This document shows positions 1 through 12,044 of a DNA stretch of 64,000 nucleotides, one piece after another. Positions within the stretch are counted from its first letter, which is position 1, and each line of letters starts with the position of its first letter. Position numbers and translations under genes: made by a program. The DNA lies in assembly GCA_008508345.1 (NCBI GenBank), contig QNGE01001006.1, forward strand, positions 33,101-97,100. Reading direction: 5' to 3'. The DNA is from Paragonimus westermani. Taxonomy: Eukaryota > Platyhelminthes > Trematoda > Plagiorchiida > Troglotrematidae. Under the pieces are notes generated by a model. That model saw only the letters and a list, made by a program, of their open reading frames with translations. It had not been told where the DNA came from and searched no databases.

Positions 1-890
1 ATGGAATGCGCTTCGCACCTTCAAAGTGCAAAGTGCTGCTTCAAGACTGGGGCATTTCCACCCCTACTTTCTTTATTGCAGGTAATCCGCTTGAGACTGT
101 GAACAGTTTCACATACTTGGGTAGTACTATCTCGTCAGCCTGTAATATTGCTGATGAGATATCAGCGAAGATAGCAAAGGCACGAGTTGCCTTTGCCAAA
201 CTGCGTCATCTGTGGCGTCGAAAAGACGTTCGATTGTCGCTGAAAGGAAGGGTATATAAGGTCTGCGTGCGTTCCATTTTGCTGTATAGTTCGGAAACTT
301 GGCCTGTTCACAGGGAAGATATCAACGGGCTTGCTGTGTTTGACCAGCGTTGTCTTCGTCAATTGGCCCACATTAAGTGGACTGATCACGTGAGCAATGT
401 GGCAGTTCGCCGGCGCGTATTCCGGAACGCTCGGGATGCGCGATCAATTGGTCAACTAATTACATTGCACAGCTTGCGTTGGTTGGGTCACGTGCTCCGT
501 ATGCCAGCTGAGCGTTTACCGTACCGGGCATTACATACTGAGGCCATCAACAGTTGGGTAAAACCGCGTGGTGGTCAAGCAACAACATGGTCACGAAATA
601 TGAAGACCTTGACTGCTCCATTGAGCAAGTGGGTAGGCATCGCCTACCTGAATGGGGTCCTCGGGATCACTCAAACCGCTGGTTAGATACGCTATCCGAG
701 ATGGCGATAAGTCGTAGTCAATGGCGTACCTGTACCCATACCATTTCTAGTTCTTCCGCTTAGTCGTTTTTAATATTTGTTGACCTTCTCAGTAACGTTT
801 CTTCCTGGGATATTCCACGTCACTGTTGAGGCGAGCAGCGGACCGAGCCACAGTACTTTTGGTCAGGCTCATGGCTGTTATGATGATGAT
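1..890 (+). mobile_element. RTE-like LINE, 3' part, 5' end cut by the window edge
   Basis: This is the C-terminal part of the reverse transcriptase polyprotein of a non-LTR retrotransposon of the kind very common in fluke genomes, plus its 3' UTR. The frame is open from the window edge (codon phase 3) and shows the recurrent fluke LINE blocks FAPSKCKVLLQDW, FTYLGS, RHLWRR, LKGRVY, SETWP, VFDQRCLRQ and LRWLGHVLRMP in the expected order. Around 625-631 the frame shifts; the product continues in another frame as VGRHRLPEWGPRDH and ends SQWRTCTHTISSSSA at the TAG at 761-763. The YADD catalytic region must lie left of the window. A short ATG/TGA run near 878-892 may be the 3' terminus. The copy is broken, so probably inactive. 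It lies downstream of the last visible SLC38A9 exon, in opposite orientation, probably in another intron. RTE rather than another clade is from memory of related proteins. Confidence 0.85.
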
Positions 891-3800
891 GAGTACGTAT
901 GCTTGAGTGACAGTTGGTCTGTTCGCATAGGTTACATACAAGAGACGACAACGGAGTGTATGAAGGAGTGGGCGGGTACAGACAAAATAGTGAAGCATGT
1001 CTAGGTAACAATCAAAACTCGGTTCTAAGGGCGCGTGCGACTTGCATGAATGTGATTTTTGTCTCTTCTCGCCGGTCTAACAAAGGAGATAAGCAACGAA
1101 ATAAGTTTCAAGGGTGCAAGGATTGGTAGTAGGCCAGTGAGTAAATGATTAGGGTGTCATAAGTCTCCTAAGTAATCACCGAATGAAGTAAACCTGACCC
1201 AGTCAACCACTTCTTATTGGATTTAAACGAACAAACCAACAATAAGTATGATATGAACAGAGTAGGAAAGTGTGGAAAACAACGAAAACTCAGCAATGAA
1301 GGGATAAAGCACCAAGGATAAAAACATAAAATAATGACCAGCCTTTGTACCATGGATATCGGTAAGGTAATGCTAACTTTAGTACCACATAGAAAATAAT
1401 AATCTGATCACACTGTTGAATTTAGTTGTAATTCCAGATAATAGAATGGAGAGAATGTGTGAACGTTTTTCAAGCGGATTACGAAAACCGTATGCAAAAA
1501 TAGGTTATTCAAACTAAAGTGATGGACAACCTGAAGGGTTATTTGATACGCGCACTGTAGCGTACTTTCTAGGTTTGTATCGAAGACTGAATGCCATTTG
1601 AGAATGTTAGGAAGATTGATCCAAACTGTACGCGTCAAAACATCAGAACCATCGACAGTCCAACCCGACCGGAACTGGTTTGTAGGTTTATATTGCTTTA
1701 AAATAATGAAAATCGACAGTACGCTACGCAGCTCATGCGCCAGTTTATCCGCCTGTATACTCCTCGTCCGTTGATTTGCCTCGGTAGTGCCTAATTTTGC
1801 GCTTGTTGTAACTATTGAGTTTCGTTTGGCTACACTCCCCACGTTTCTTTACAGTGTTGTATTGGCTAAAACTGACAACAGACACACTTATCAATATCCT
1901 GGAACGTGATTATCTGCACTCGCCTTATTCGATTGATTTGCACTGCTTCGTTAACATAACTCTCAAGCAAAGACGCACTTATTGTACATTGTCTGCGTTA
2001 GCGTATGATTATCCAACAATATACATCCGGAAATGACAATCTACTGTCTGCAGAACACGTTAAGTCCAAACTAAATCTGGCCCACCATTAGAAAATGTCC
2101 AACATGGTCCTAGCTGTAAAATTGTGCCAGTCAACTTAATGAGTTTAACCTTACTGACAAAACTGGCAAGCTCGACAAGCAACTACTCATACAGTCTGAA
2201 ATCTATAAATGCGTGAAAGTGACAATGACTCAGTGAAAATGGGGGATCAATTAAACTTTTTATGTCACTAAGGGACTTTTGCTTCACACTGCTTCCGATT
2301 TCACCGACCGTAACATTAAAGGACGCACTTCTGAACCACTGAAATTTCCTCACATCTGTGCTGAATGATACCTTATCTGGAATTGATCAATTAGATGTAA
2401 ACTACGGTTCGGGTTCTCCTTCTGCGGTCATCTTTGAATGTTTAATTTTCCCTCACACAAAGGTTGCTGACTGTATGGAAAACATTTCTGTCGAAGAGTT
2501 GATGAACCATCTGCACACATATAATAGCCGCCACAATTTCTATAACTGTTCAGTTTCAACAAGACAACATCAAAATTAGTGCACCATATACAACCAGCCT
2601 GCAACAATTTCTGCTATGATTTCGCGCTGGCTGGCCATCGGTCACGCTCCCCAGTCCATAAAACCTTGATGTACCTAATTCACTTGTCAAGATGTATGAC
2701 CAACGACCGAATCGGTGGTTTAGTTCAATCTGTTCACCGAAGGTGTAAACCCCGTAATGCACTCACATTGTTTTCTGGATGACGTTGGGCGCGCAAAATG
2801 GTTTGTAATGCGTTGTGAATGAAGAAGGCCAGTGAGCAAGTTCCGGTAAGACTGGGGAAAAAGTTCATGAATTCTGGTGGAAAGAATGAACACGACGAAG
2901 ACATGTTAGAGTTTTAGCAGTTTTTGACATTTCGACATCTAAACACGTAGGTTTTACTATCGGAACATGTGGTTTAAGATGATGAGTAACGCCCTCGAAA
3001 GGATAACGCGAGAAATTTCCATAACTATACCGTCGTGTACATGAAATGTGCAGCCTAAGTGAGGTGAAACATGACCTAGTATAGTCTAACATGAGCAACT
3101 GTTTTGACAGAGAGTACTGTGCAACGCCGAAGTGTTCATTTCACCCAGCATCTAGACATAATTTTTTAGGAGTTTCAAACCTGTTCACCTATCCGTTTTA
3201 GCAGGATGTTTTACGTTTACTGTATACGGAGGGTACTGGTTGCGGAAGTTTCCTCTAACGAAAATCACACTGTCTGCATCATCAAGGTTGACAAAGAGTA
3301 TATATATATATATACACTTGCACAGCTGGATCGCTTTCCGTACTGACCTGCAGTTAATTCGCTTCTTTAAACGACACAGACAAAGCATCAGTCTGTTTCT
3401 GACCTTAATCCTACGCTACCCGTTCCCCGGACACTGAGTAGTCCCCAGTATGGACACGTGCGATATCATTCACCGACGCATATCTCTTTTAAGAGTATAC
3501 AACAATCCTTCAGTTGTTACAAAGTAGGTACATACATTTGTCGTCTCTATTGGCTTCAGTAAGGATAACTGCCAAAATTTTACTCCTGTGCACAACAAAT
3601 TTGTCAGTTTCTAGGAAGACTGTGGGTATTTTTCTAACACAAACATTCGCGTGCCAACCACAGGTTTGCTAATTAGGTAGTTTATTTCTAAAACAGATTG
3701 CTGGGTTACGCTAATTAGAGAGACGACTTATGAAGGCGGTTGGTTTGATGGGGATCCCACATAGCAATTTAATTGTTGGCTGAGCATTCCAATTCAGAAA

Positions 3801-4660
3801 TAAGGATACAGCTTAAAAAAATTGAGGTGATACTTTGAGACGTACACACCTTTATACTGAACTTAGGTTGGTAGGTCATTGGGTCCCTATGAGTTTACCA
3901 GCAAATCGGTGATCAGTTCATACTTGACAGTACTGTTAGTCACTGCAGGAATGAAAACAAGTAGCTGAATCTAAAACGAAGCCTTATAAAGTTTTAGTTT
4001 CTAACCAGGTGACGTATGCTTATAACAGATGTTTGATAGATCTGTCAATGCTCGTTTCTTTCAAGTCAAAAATGAAGTGTTTCGCACTTGGTTCTCACCT
4101 CACGTCAATCAACTTTGACAAACCATGCATGTTAGTGTGCTTATCTAATCGTGACAGAATTCCGGAATAGGTAGCTATACCGCTCAGTTAAGTGCAACAG
4201 AGATCAATTGAAAAATCGAGTATACTAGCATAGAGAAACATCACAGTCTGAATGCCGACCTACTTGGGTAATATTTTTGTGCACGTTACTATAGGAGATA
4301 AACTAATTTGCTTTGGAGTTCCTTTTCGCAAGACAGTTCTAACCCTTCATCCATTAGCGCGCAAAGAAACGAACCGTTGTGTTGCTCTTTGTGTATATTT
4401 TTTTACAATAAGGTTACTGAGAAAATGTAACGAGAAAATGTAACCAGTTTCCGTCACTTCAGTACTTGGGCGGAATTAAAAATATGCCAATGAATTCATG
4501 AAACGTTAATCTGTATTCATGTGAGCGCATCCAAATTTAACAATGGACGATAATTTAACGCAACAGAAAAGCTACAGAGGTGAAGCAAAATTAGACAATA
4601 GAGGGAGCGATTGCTAGTTCAGTGATGTGATAACAAACTTAACGATGTTTGTAAACTTAC
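891..4660. other. Probable intron or flank, no gene recognised
   Basis: I searched the minus strand here for the next SLC38A9 exons (the membrane segments after exon 4661-4759) and found none, so they probably lie left of the window. The longest open frame is 1408-1842 on the minus strand (144 codons), with no recognisable domain. A (TA)n run sits at about 3299-3315. Confidence 0.5.
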
Positions 4661-4759
4661 GTATTATGGGTTCGGCGAGCATATCATCCTTCATATTCAC
4701 ACCCCAAAAGTAGCCCTTGTATCCGATCAAAGAGAACAGATATAGTACTGACACGGTGG
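4661..4759 (-). CDS. SLC38A9: SLC38A9-like transporter, exon with a membrane segment (last visible exon)
   Basis: This 99-bp exon encodes the fifth membrane segment and the start of the following loop of an SLC38A9-like lysosomal amino-acid transporter. The acceptor reads ttacgtttcag before 4759 and the donor is gtaagt after 4661. Two incoming bases complete a codon begun in exon 13938-14105, giving VLATVSVLYLFSLIGYKGYF across the junction; the vertebrate protein has ILGTVSVLYL at the same place. The exon continues WGVNMKDDMLAEPII, aligning with the loop that ends near PEIR in human SLC38A9, and leaves in phase 1. Family, frame and phase all agree. Remaining C-terminal exons, about half the transporter core, are not in the window. 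The intron before it is about 9.2 kb and holds a LINE and several SINEs. Confidence 0.88.
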
Positions 4760-5071
4760 CTGAAACGTAACAAAAGAGAAGTATAGCAATTAAACCATTT
4801 GTGATTCACGTGACGTACGGCATGTAAGTAGGCCTTGGCTCACAAGTTGAAGACTCAGAAACCTGACGCACCACTAAATGTACAGTTACATATACATGTC
4901 TTTTTGGGATAACGATCATTGAATAAACTTAGCAAAAGATGAAGTCAACCTTCGTTTCCCAAGAGAACCACAAGTTGAGTATAAGATGACTAACGTAACT
5001 CCGCATGTAATCCATATCGATCAGGTTTCGGAGCTGAATGAGACGACAAGTTAATGACATGAATTAGCAAG

Positions 5072-5187
5072 TAACTAGTTGCCATCATAAAAGCTTCATC
5101 AGCAAATTACAAGTTTGAGATATATATCGTAACCAGTTGCCATCATAACAGGTTCATCAGCAAATTTCAAGTCTAGGATATATATCG
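5072..5187. repeat. Two tandem 58-bp units
   Basis: Unit one is 5072-5129 and unit two 5130-5187. Both start TAACYAGTTGCCATCATAA and end GATATATATCG, with a small number of substitutions between them. The array lies inside an SLC38A9 intron and abuts a degenerate SINE-H fragment. No function is evident. Confidence 0.85.
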
Positions 5188-5254
5188 TCCCCGTCGCCAA
5201 TGGTCGAAATCATACGTCAAGACGGACGGTTTCAATCTGCGTGTTGTTCATACT

Positions 5255-5400
5255 TGGTCGCAGTCTTCACATTCAGACAGACTATCCAGCCAACCTCTTT
5301 CGAAAAGAAGCAGTAAACTCGAATTTCACCCTTTTTAGGGCTAGTCGGTAGTGACCGATGGCGTTTAGGAGAGATGGCATTGACCACTTGATTTTCTTGT
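5255..5400 (-). mobile_element. SINE-H fragment
   Basis: On the minus strand this carries the conserved block TTCTTTTCGAAAGAGG and the preceding ribozyme-derived segment (about 5310-5355). The tRNA-like head is not clear, so the copy is probably truncated. In the ribozyme region CTGATGA has become CCGACTA. A GCCCT/AGGGT stem is still possible and GAAAT replaces GAAAC, so it should not cleave. Confidence 0.6.
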
Positions 5401-7299
5401 TAACATTTTTAATTGTAAATCCTTCATTCTCTGTTTTCGGGTTCAGTTACCCGATTGTATGTGTTCATTTAGTTTGCCGTAAGCAGAGCAGTTATGACAA
5501 GACTAAAAGCAAGCTAACGTAACTGTAGTTGAAAGTCAGCAGAAGTTTTCCATTGCAACCGTGTGCAAATTTACTTCACCGTGAAAATGTTGTCCCCAAC
5601 GACAACTGGTTCAGTGTTTGCATGGAAAAACTGTTTTCAGGAAAACAAAACTTTTATGCGTGGATAAGTTAGTCTTGTACAATACTTCAAGCAAATCAAC
5701 TGGTAAACTGTAACACAATTGGAGGAGAAGACCGCACTTTCATCCTCGATGAAGCTCAGTAAATGAACTTAATTGGTATAGCTATTCACGCTTCGCAGTT
5801 CGGTCCACTAACCAGCGCACCTCGTGTTGGTTATGGAAGCTAGGCTGTCTTCAATAAAACGATCGGTCAGAATTTGTCATACAACAAAAATGAGCAGAGC
5901 TGACAGCTAGCTAAAGTTGACGCATGAATGATAAAATGACTGTTTCGTTTTTTTTCAGATCGCGGTGACATAAAAATCACAATTTGATAAAGTCGGTTCA
6001 GTGACATTCGACCCTGTAAGCTAACGCCATCATGCATCTGTATTTTCAAGCTTTCAGCAGAAAAGTCCATGCAATCTGCCCTCTTTTCAATCTCTAGAAT
6101 CAATAGCTGGAAGCGTAAAAATGATGGTGACCAGAGGGATTTCGCAGTGAAACTGTTGGAATTATTTCACTGTGCTACCCCCAAATAACCAGTTGCAACC
6201 GGAGCATTGAAAACTTCAAAAAATGTCTAATTATTTGCGTATGGAACAAGTGATCTGAAATAAAATCCCGCTTTTTCTTCGTGCGTTTATTAGTAAACTC
6301 AGACTGGCTAATACTTCCGTTTCTCACATTTGCTAAGTAGTTGGACATCGGTATCACCTAGTGACACACGGTTGTCGACGATGACAACGACGATATCACT
6401 GCTGCTGCTGCTTACTAATTCTTTTTCCCTTAAGGCTATCCAAAAGCCCCTTTGAGATACGCTTTTACTCAACCAACCGTATCATAACTACGAAACATTT
6501 ACTGGACTTCCTTTCTTTGTGAACTACTCACAGTTTCATTGGTTTACTAATCACTTCTGTTCAGTAGAAATTGAACAACACTCCGTGTCACACTTTGTAA
6601 GCGATATTCTAAGTTTAGTCCTTATATGAGTTCATCATCGTTGGTTAAATCGTCGCCAGGTTTGGTCTGTTGGTCAGTTTTGAACCATTGTTATGTCATA
6701 CAGCAGTTTATTCAAGTTACTACTTTCAGAGTTATTAGTATCTGCCATCATGCGTTACAAACCTACTCGTAAATCTGTTTGATGTCAAAATGTCGACATC
6801 ATGGTTGAAATGAGTTATTAATTTGTGCATAATTCGTATTCTATGCATTATTAAGGACGGAATTAGTGACGGTGATGGCCAAGACGACCGCCTGCCACCT
6901 CGTGACTTACTGAATCACCTATGTTTATAATCGAGGTAAGAACATGCATTATAATGTAGTACATTTTTGGGTTCATTGGCTGTTGTAGTGTGAGGAAAGA
7001 TTCTGTCTCTGTGCTGGTCGCTAAAAAATGGTGTTGGGCGGTTTGCGAGCGTAGGAAAAAACGGAGTAGAAACTCCCAAAAAACACCCCTATGAGACTGC
7101 TATTATGCAAGCGTATTGACAACGGACAGTGCAACACACTGCAACACCTAGTGATGGATCGGATTGGGGTAGAATGTCGATTAGAAAACTAGTGGTACTG
7201 ATTGTCTCACACGTACATGCCAATCGGGTAGAACTTCAAAACTCCCCATAGACTCAGCCATGAGCAGAGATGAACAGTGCGTTCCAGTGTACACCCCCC
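5401..7299. other. Intron sequence, nothing recognised
   Basis: Part of the SLC38A9 intron between exons 13938-14105 and 4661-4759. It has only short open frames and a small GCT triplet run near 6401-6412. Confidence 0.5.
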
Positions 7300-9130
7300 C
7301 CAAATATAATGCAGTTCTATCTGCATAGTGACACGCCCAACCCATAATCCAATTTCATTGTATGGCTGCTTAGACGTTCATCCTTGTTTATTGAGAGATG
7401 TGCCAGTACTTGGACCGGAATGTGGAGTTTCTCTTAGGTAAGAAGTAGATCTCTTCTGAGGTGTGTACAATTAAGCCTGTTAGTTTCTCTGAAGTGATCA
7501 TATTCTATAGACATAATTCTTCCTGTGGCCCGTCTCTGAACACCTTCAGTAAGCACCAAATTCTTCTAAACTACGAACTACAGGTTGTATATTTGTTTCC
7601 GATTGCGGGCGGATTATAGAAACGCTTTAAAGAGGAATGTTTCAAAGGTTCTCTCTAAGCAGCCTACGGTTGCTTTGCGCCTTTTTAATTACCGTTGTAA
7701 TAAGTTGCAAGTCTAGGGTTTCACTAAGATGCCTAGGCCTCATTCGCTTAATGAAGCGAGCAAATTTGTGTCGCCAAAGTAGTGATTAGTACAATGTTGG
7801 TGACAAAGATGTATGGCTTAATATTTTCCGGCATTTAATGGCAATTTAATTCCTACGGACCACTGGTTTAGACAGTTTAAATCGTTCTGCAAATTTATCC
7901 CAACGTCCAAACACGCTAACACTCTCCAAGGTTTCGTCATCGGCGTAGAGTAAAATCAGTGAATTGTCAATGTGGGGAAGTTCAGCAGCGGAAACCATGA
8001 ACAACAGGAGTCCCAACATGGATCTTCGGGCAACCCTAATTTTGACAGGGAGCTAATCTAACTGTCCATTCACCTTGACGATGAACTGATGTTCAGATAG
8101 GTTATCCTGAAGCAATATGAGTAAGCGCTTAACAAGGCTATGATTACGGGGCTTCCTCAGTGAAATGGATGGATCACCTACGTCAAGGGTATTCGAAAAT
8201 TCAATATGAATCACAACAATGGTCAGTTCTGCGTCAGCAGTCTTCTCTCAGAAGTCACTAACAGGCAGCAAATCCGTAACGCATGAGTATGCCTCACGGA
8301 AGCCACGCTGTACCATGATAATAACTTAGAGATGGTCAATCTTGGCCCGCAGGTGCGATTTTATAGTTTTTAGGTTTTTATTAGACGACCAGTAGACAGG
8401 GGGCGATGAAACAGTAGTGCTATTGATTATGTTAATTCGGCGGCGCAGCTTTTCAAGAAGACGGGGTAAGAAGTTTGGACTGGGTTACCATGATTACGCA
8501 CATATAGTCATGCTTACTGAGTGTTGACCCTATTGACATGTGTGTGTATAAATCCACCGGGAGCTTGGAGTAGCAAAGTGTCAACCATACCTTTCTAATA
8601 CACTGCGACCGCGCTGTAGAAAACTTTGGGATTCATCTCCAAATTTTGATCAGGACGGCGGTGGTTATAAGAACCGATTGTCTCTGATAGTACTTGAGAT
8701 GTAAGTGTGCCAAATGACACACTCAACAAACAAAATTCTGGTTTGTTCTACCTGCTGCCTGTTCCACTTTCAACGTAATCCGATGCTTGGTTCTTTCTTA
8801 TGCTTCCCGTTAGAAACATTGGGTATTTCCTCAGTGATAATTAACCATTGATGATCTAGGTTGAGTGTGGTGATGGAGCCAACTCATTCAATCTTGTTGA
8901 GATGTGTCTTCATCCCAGTGAAGTTTGGTTTGTGATAGGCATTCAGACCTATAGTTTGGGGAGCATGTCTAGTTCCACGTAGATAGCTGGATTCATGTAT
9001 TTTTTGACCACTGAGACCAAGTCGGCCAGTGATTTTCAGATATCCTATTATATCAACCTCGTGGATAAGAATGTAATCAGAACAAGACGCTGTTTGGCCT
9101 ACTCGGCGTCGATATAGTCCAGAATTCATT
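7300..9130 (-). mobile_element. Decayed CR1-like LINE (reverse transcriptase remnant)
   Basis: Read on the minus strand, this stretch holds ordered pieces of a CR1/jockey-type reverse transcriptase, interrupted by stops and frameshifts. At 8161-8220 is the motif-A region, IVVIHIEFSNTLDVG (canonical form DFSKAFD). At about 7936-8050 come RRSMLGLLLF (from QGSVLGPLLF) and the catalytic LLYADD box, with YADD at 7936-7947. At about 7501-7556 is the C-terminal VQRRATGRI block typical of CR1 proteins. The open frame at 8884-9129 may be part of the upstream endonuclease region, but that is weaker. The element lies in an SLC38A9 intron in the same orientation as the gene. It is clearly inactive. Its ends are approximate. 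Confidence 0.72.
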
Positions 9131-9904
9131 ACTTTCTTGCAGGATTTCTAAGAACCAAGGGGAGGGGTGCTGGAGTATCTACTAAACGGTTTGATAGCTT
9201 TAGCTCCGGTTGGTTAAAATATCATATTATTAAAAGCTGAATGCAACCTGAAGATGAAAATATGCGCAGAAAGTTGTGCGAGACGTTGTCGGTATCTTTG
9301 CACACAGAGGTTACACATTAAATCATTAGTGAAACAAGCGAAGTCTTGAGTGATGCGAAGCAGATTCTGGAAGATTCAGATGTACCCTGTTACGAATAAG
9401 TAAGGTCCTCAAGTACGAGCCCGAATAGAGAGGTCAATCACCTTTTTGACTTATCTTGCCATCACCGTCAAACAGTCTTGCCGAAGATGAACAATTCGTC
9501 ATCATGTAATGCCTCCTTACACTGTGCTGCCATGATGTCTGACAAAGGCTCGAAGCTCATCCAGCTTGTTTAAGAATGGAAAGGCGTTGATGTGGAATAA
9601 TATCATGAAACAGTTTTGTTACTTACAGTAAACTGTCAGGCTTCAATGACAGTGGATACTAGATGAATAGGTAGTTATGACATGCATGTGTTTACTAGCA
9701 AAACGAAGTGCTAATGTTTACGGAACACTAGTGTAGAGAATGATTTGCATTGTTACAGGAAAAGTTATGCGAAATAAACGATGCCTCGGCATAATTAGTT
9801 GGTACGCCATGCTATGGAAAAGGTATTTTTAATAATGGAGAACGGAGGCGAAAATTCGTGTGTTCGACTAAATACACGGTACTGATAAGTTCTTTCACGT
9901 AAAC
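9131..9904. other. Intron sequence, nothing recognised
   Basis: Between the CR1-like remnant and the SINE at 9905. No open frame or repeat stood out. Confidence 0.45.
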
Positions 9905-10135
9905 AATAACACAACATCAACACGGTTGCCTCATGATTGGAATGTCCGGAGTTCAAATCCCGGCCGTGGCAAGGATGTGCACTACTGATGAGCTCTAATA
10001 AGAGCGAAACTCGAGTCTAGTGCTTCTTTTCGAAAGAGGCCGGCTGGAAAGTCTATCTGATTGCGAAGGCTGCGATCAAATGTGTGATGGTCAACTTGAA
10101 AATAAATCAAATCCCCGACTACTCATCAGAAGGTT
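9905..10135 (+). mobile_element. SINE-H copy with tRNA-like head and intact hammerhead
   Basis: The best-preserved copy of the SINE family seen here. The head is tRNA-like: GTTCAAATCC at 9951-9960 fits the pol III B box. The A box, readable in the copy near 13.4 kb as GTGGTGCAGTGGTT, is degraded here. The order is: ACGGTTGCCTCATG, B box, CCGTGGCAAGGATG, hammerhead ribozyme (9979-10023), the highly conserved CTTCTTTTCGAAAGAGGCCG, then a body with GGAAAGTCTATCTGATTGCG and a tail near AATCCCCGACTACTCATCAG (10110-10132). A further small piece resembling the CTACTG/TTTTCG part recurs at about 10147-10175. Orientation is opposite to the host gene, whose intron it occupies. The LINE partner for mobilisation is unknown. 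Confidence 0.82.
9979..10023 (+). ncRNA. Type I hammerhead ribozyme, apparently intact
   Basis: All invariant parts are present in order. Stem I is GCACTA (9979-9984) pairing with TAGTGC (10018-10023), six perfect pairs. The first core strand is CTGATGA (9985-9991). Stem II is GCTCT (9992-9996), loop AATA, AGAGC (10001-10005), five perfect pairs with the preferred G-C closing pair. The second core strand is GAAA (10006-10009). Stem III is very short: A10009-T10016 and C10010-G10015 around loop TCGA. The GTC triplet ends at C10017, so predicted self-cleavage lies between 10017 and 10018. Short stem III is known in retroelement hammerheads, which often act best as dimers. Its role in the SINE RNA is inferred, not shown. 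Confidence 0.85.
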
Positions 10136-12044
10136 ATTTTACCTACTGTACTGCGTATTTTCGTCTGGCTGCTGCTCACTTTCAGCACGTGACAGTCTAA
10201 AGTTTCCTGGTGCACCGTCTGAAACGCCCAACCTACCGTGACCGGTCTCATCCTTATTTAGTCCGGTCAGGTAGAGATAGCTTGAAAGAGGATCCAACTA
10301 GTTTCCCAAACTTTACACTAGCGAAACTTATACCAAAGCCGTGAAACACCACAAACTAAAGGATGTTCATAGGATCGGCCTCCATAACAGTAAATAGTTA
10401 ACACTTGAGAGAAAGACTATCGGTTGGAATCTGGTTCGTATGACTTTCTGCTAATACTTACGAACAAGAACAAAAGTGGGTAGAATGAAGTAAACCTAGT
10501 GTCAGAAACTGCAGGCATATAGACGTAATCTGCTTCCGCAGTCGAGCCACAATATAACCGAAGTTCAAATGTTTCACAACTAGATTGCGTTTACGTCGAT
10601 ACATTCGTCAAGTTGCTCATCAGCAATGCGAAACTCAAACGGTGGGTTTAATGGCTTCTAGTTTAACTTGTTCATAATTTATACTGAGGGAGTTCCACTC
10701 CGGCTCATTTGAAATTTTCACGTACGGTAGTACAAGAATTATGCCGAACTCGCCCCCTTTAATCTTATCACTACGATAGTTCGTGACTGAAGTCGTGGTC
10801 ACTGGATCGTTAGTTGTAGTGGACAGGTTGAAACAATTAGTGATTCAATCCCCTAAGCCAGCTCACTCTATGCGAAATCAAGCTTTTTCGTAACATTTAA
10901 GTACGGTTAACAAGAATTCCTTGAATAAACTTTACGACAGGAAGCAAACTTGGTATTCAATCAGCTCCGCGTGGAAAGCACGAAGACAGTAAACAAAACA
11001 TAGCAAACGGCGCCATGCAAATCACGTTAAGTGTGGGTTTTTGAATATGCAGTTCGTGCTTATACCGAGAGCGCGCTGTTTGAAAGACGTCATTGCGCCT
11101 ACATCACAGGAATTCAGGTTCATAATTACTTTGGCTTACTGGACTGGACGCAGACCACACATAGATCAAATTCTGTAGAGTGATCGTCAGATTAATGCGA
11201 TTTTCTGATCCGATGCGTGTGATACCACCAGGCACACGCTAGCTTGATCAGGTCTACGTAGTAGGCTAGATCTGCATGGATTATGAAAAGCTCAGCCTTC
11301 AATATCGCATTGTCCTTGTCCGCTTTGCATAGTTCACGAGCATAGCTGGCTGTATTCGGCATCCGGCAAAACAATTAGTTTTGGTTACTGAATAATCTCA
11401 TGCTATTGTAGACGTTTACTGTAACTTACTATCTTTACAATATTTTAAAGGTAGAAACCGTTTCTCCTTTACCCAGGAGGCGGTTGCCTACAAGCCACCA
11501 CATGGAACGCAGAACGGGTTCGGAAAAAGTACAACGATGGATGCGTCTAACATAAGGAAGAAGGCAGTTCTGTGATCAAGAATTTCAGAACTTAAGGAGT
11601 GTTGTGTAACCTCAGTTCATCACTAATGACACTGAAAATAATTGTCTGACAGATACGTAATGCATAAGTAATAACGACGCATTCATTGACGTAATAAGAG
11701 TTTTTCCGAGATGACATGGGAAGATTTAAAGAATTCCCGGAAAACTCCAGTGCTGTTTACGCAAATAACTACATTTTTCTCAGCGTCTGCCTAAACGTAA
11801 AATAAGTTTTTTACTCGGAGAAAAAACTCTCGAATGATTTTTGAAAAATCCTTTTTACATGGTGTCAAACGAAAACGTGATTTTATCCACAAACGCAGGC
11901 CGTAGCGACTTGTAATGCAGATCGGTAGTGAAAATTCTCTGACCATCAACATCCGATTTGACAAGATATTTGTTATTTAGAATTTCAGAGCAGTTCTTGC
12001 TACATTGTCCTGACTAAACCTTTGCTGACAGTATACTACACTAT
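10136..12044. other. Intron sequence, no gene recognised
   Basis: Apart from the small SINE-like piece at about 10147-10175, I see no repeat or exon. The open frame 11192-11374 (minus) has no recognisable domain. Confidence 0.45.

Noticed and set aside
1408..1842. 144-codon minus-strand open frame as a possible gene or next SLC38A9 exon
   Set aside because: No similarity to the expected membrane segments and no suitable splice acceptor; a length like this can arise by chance in this much sequence.
3299..3315. (TA)n run as a regulatory element
   Set aside because: Plain dinucleotide repeat in non-coding DNA with no associated gene start.
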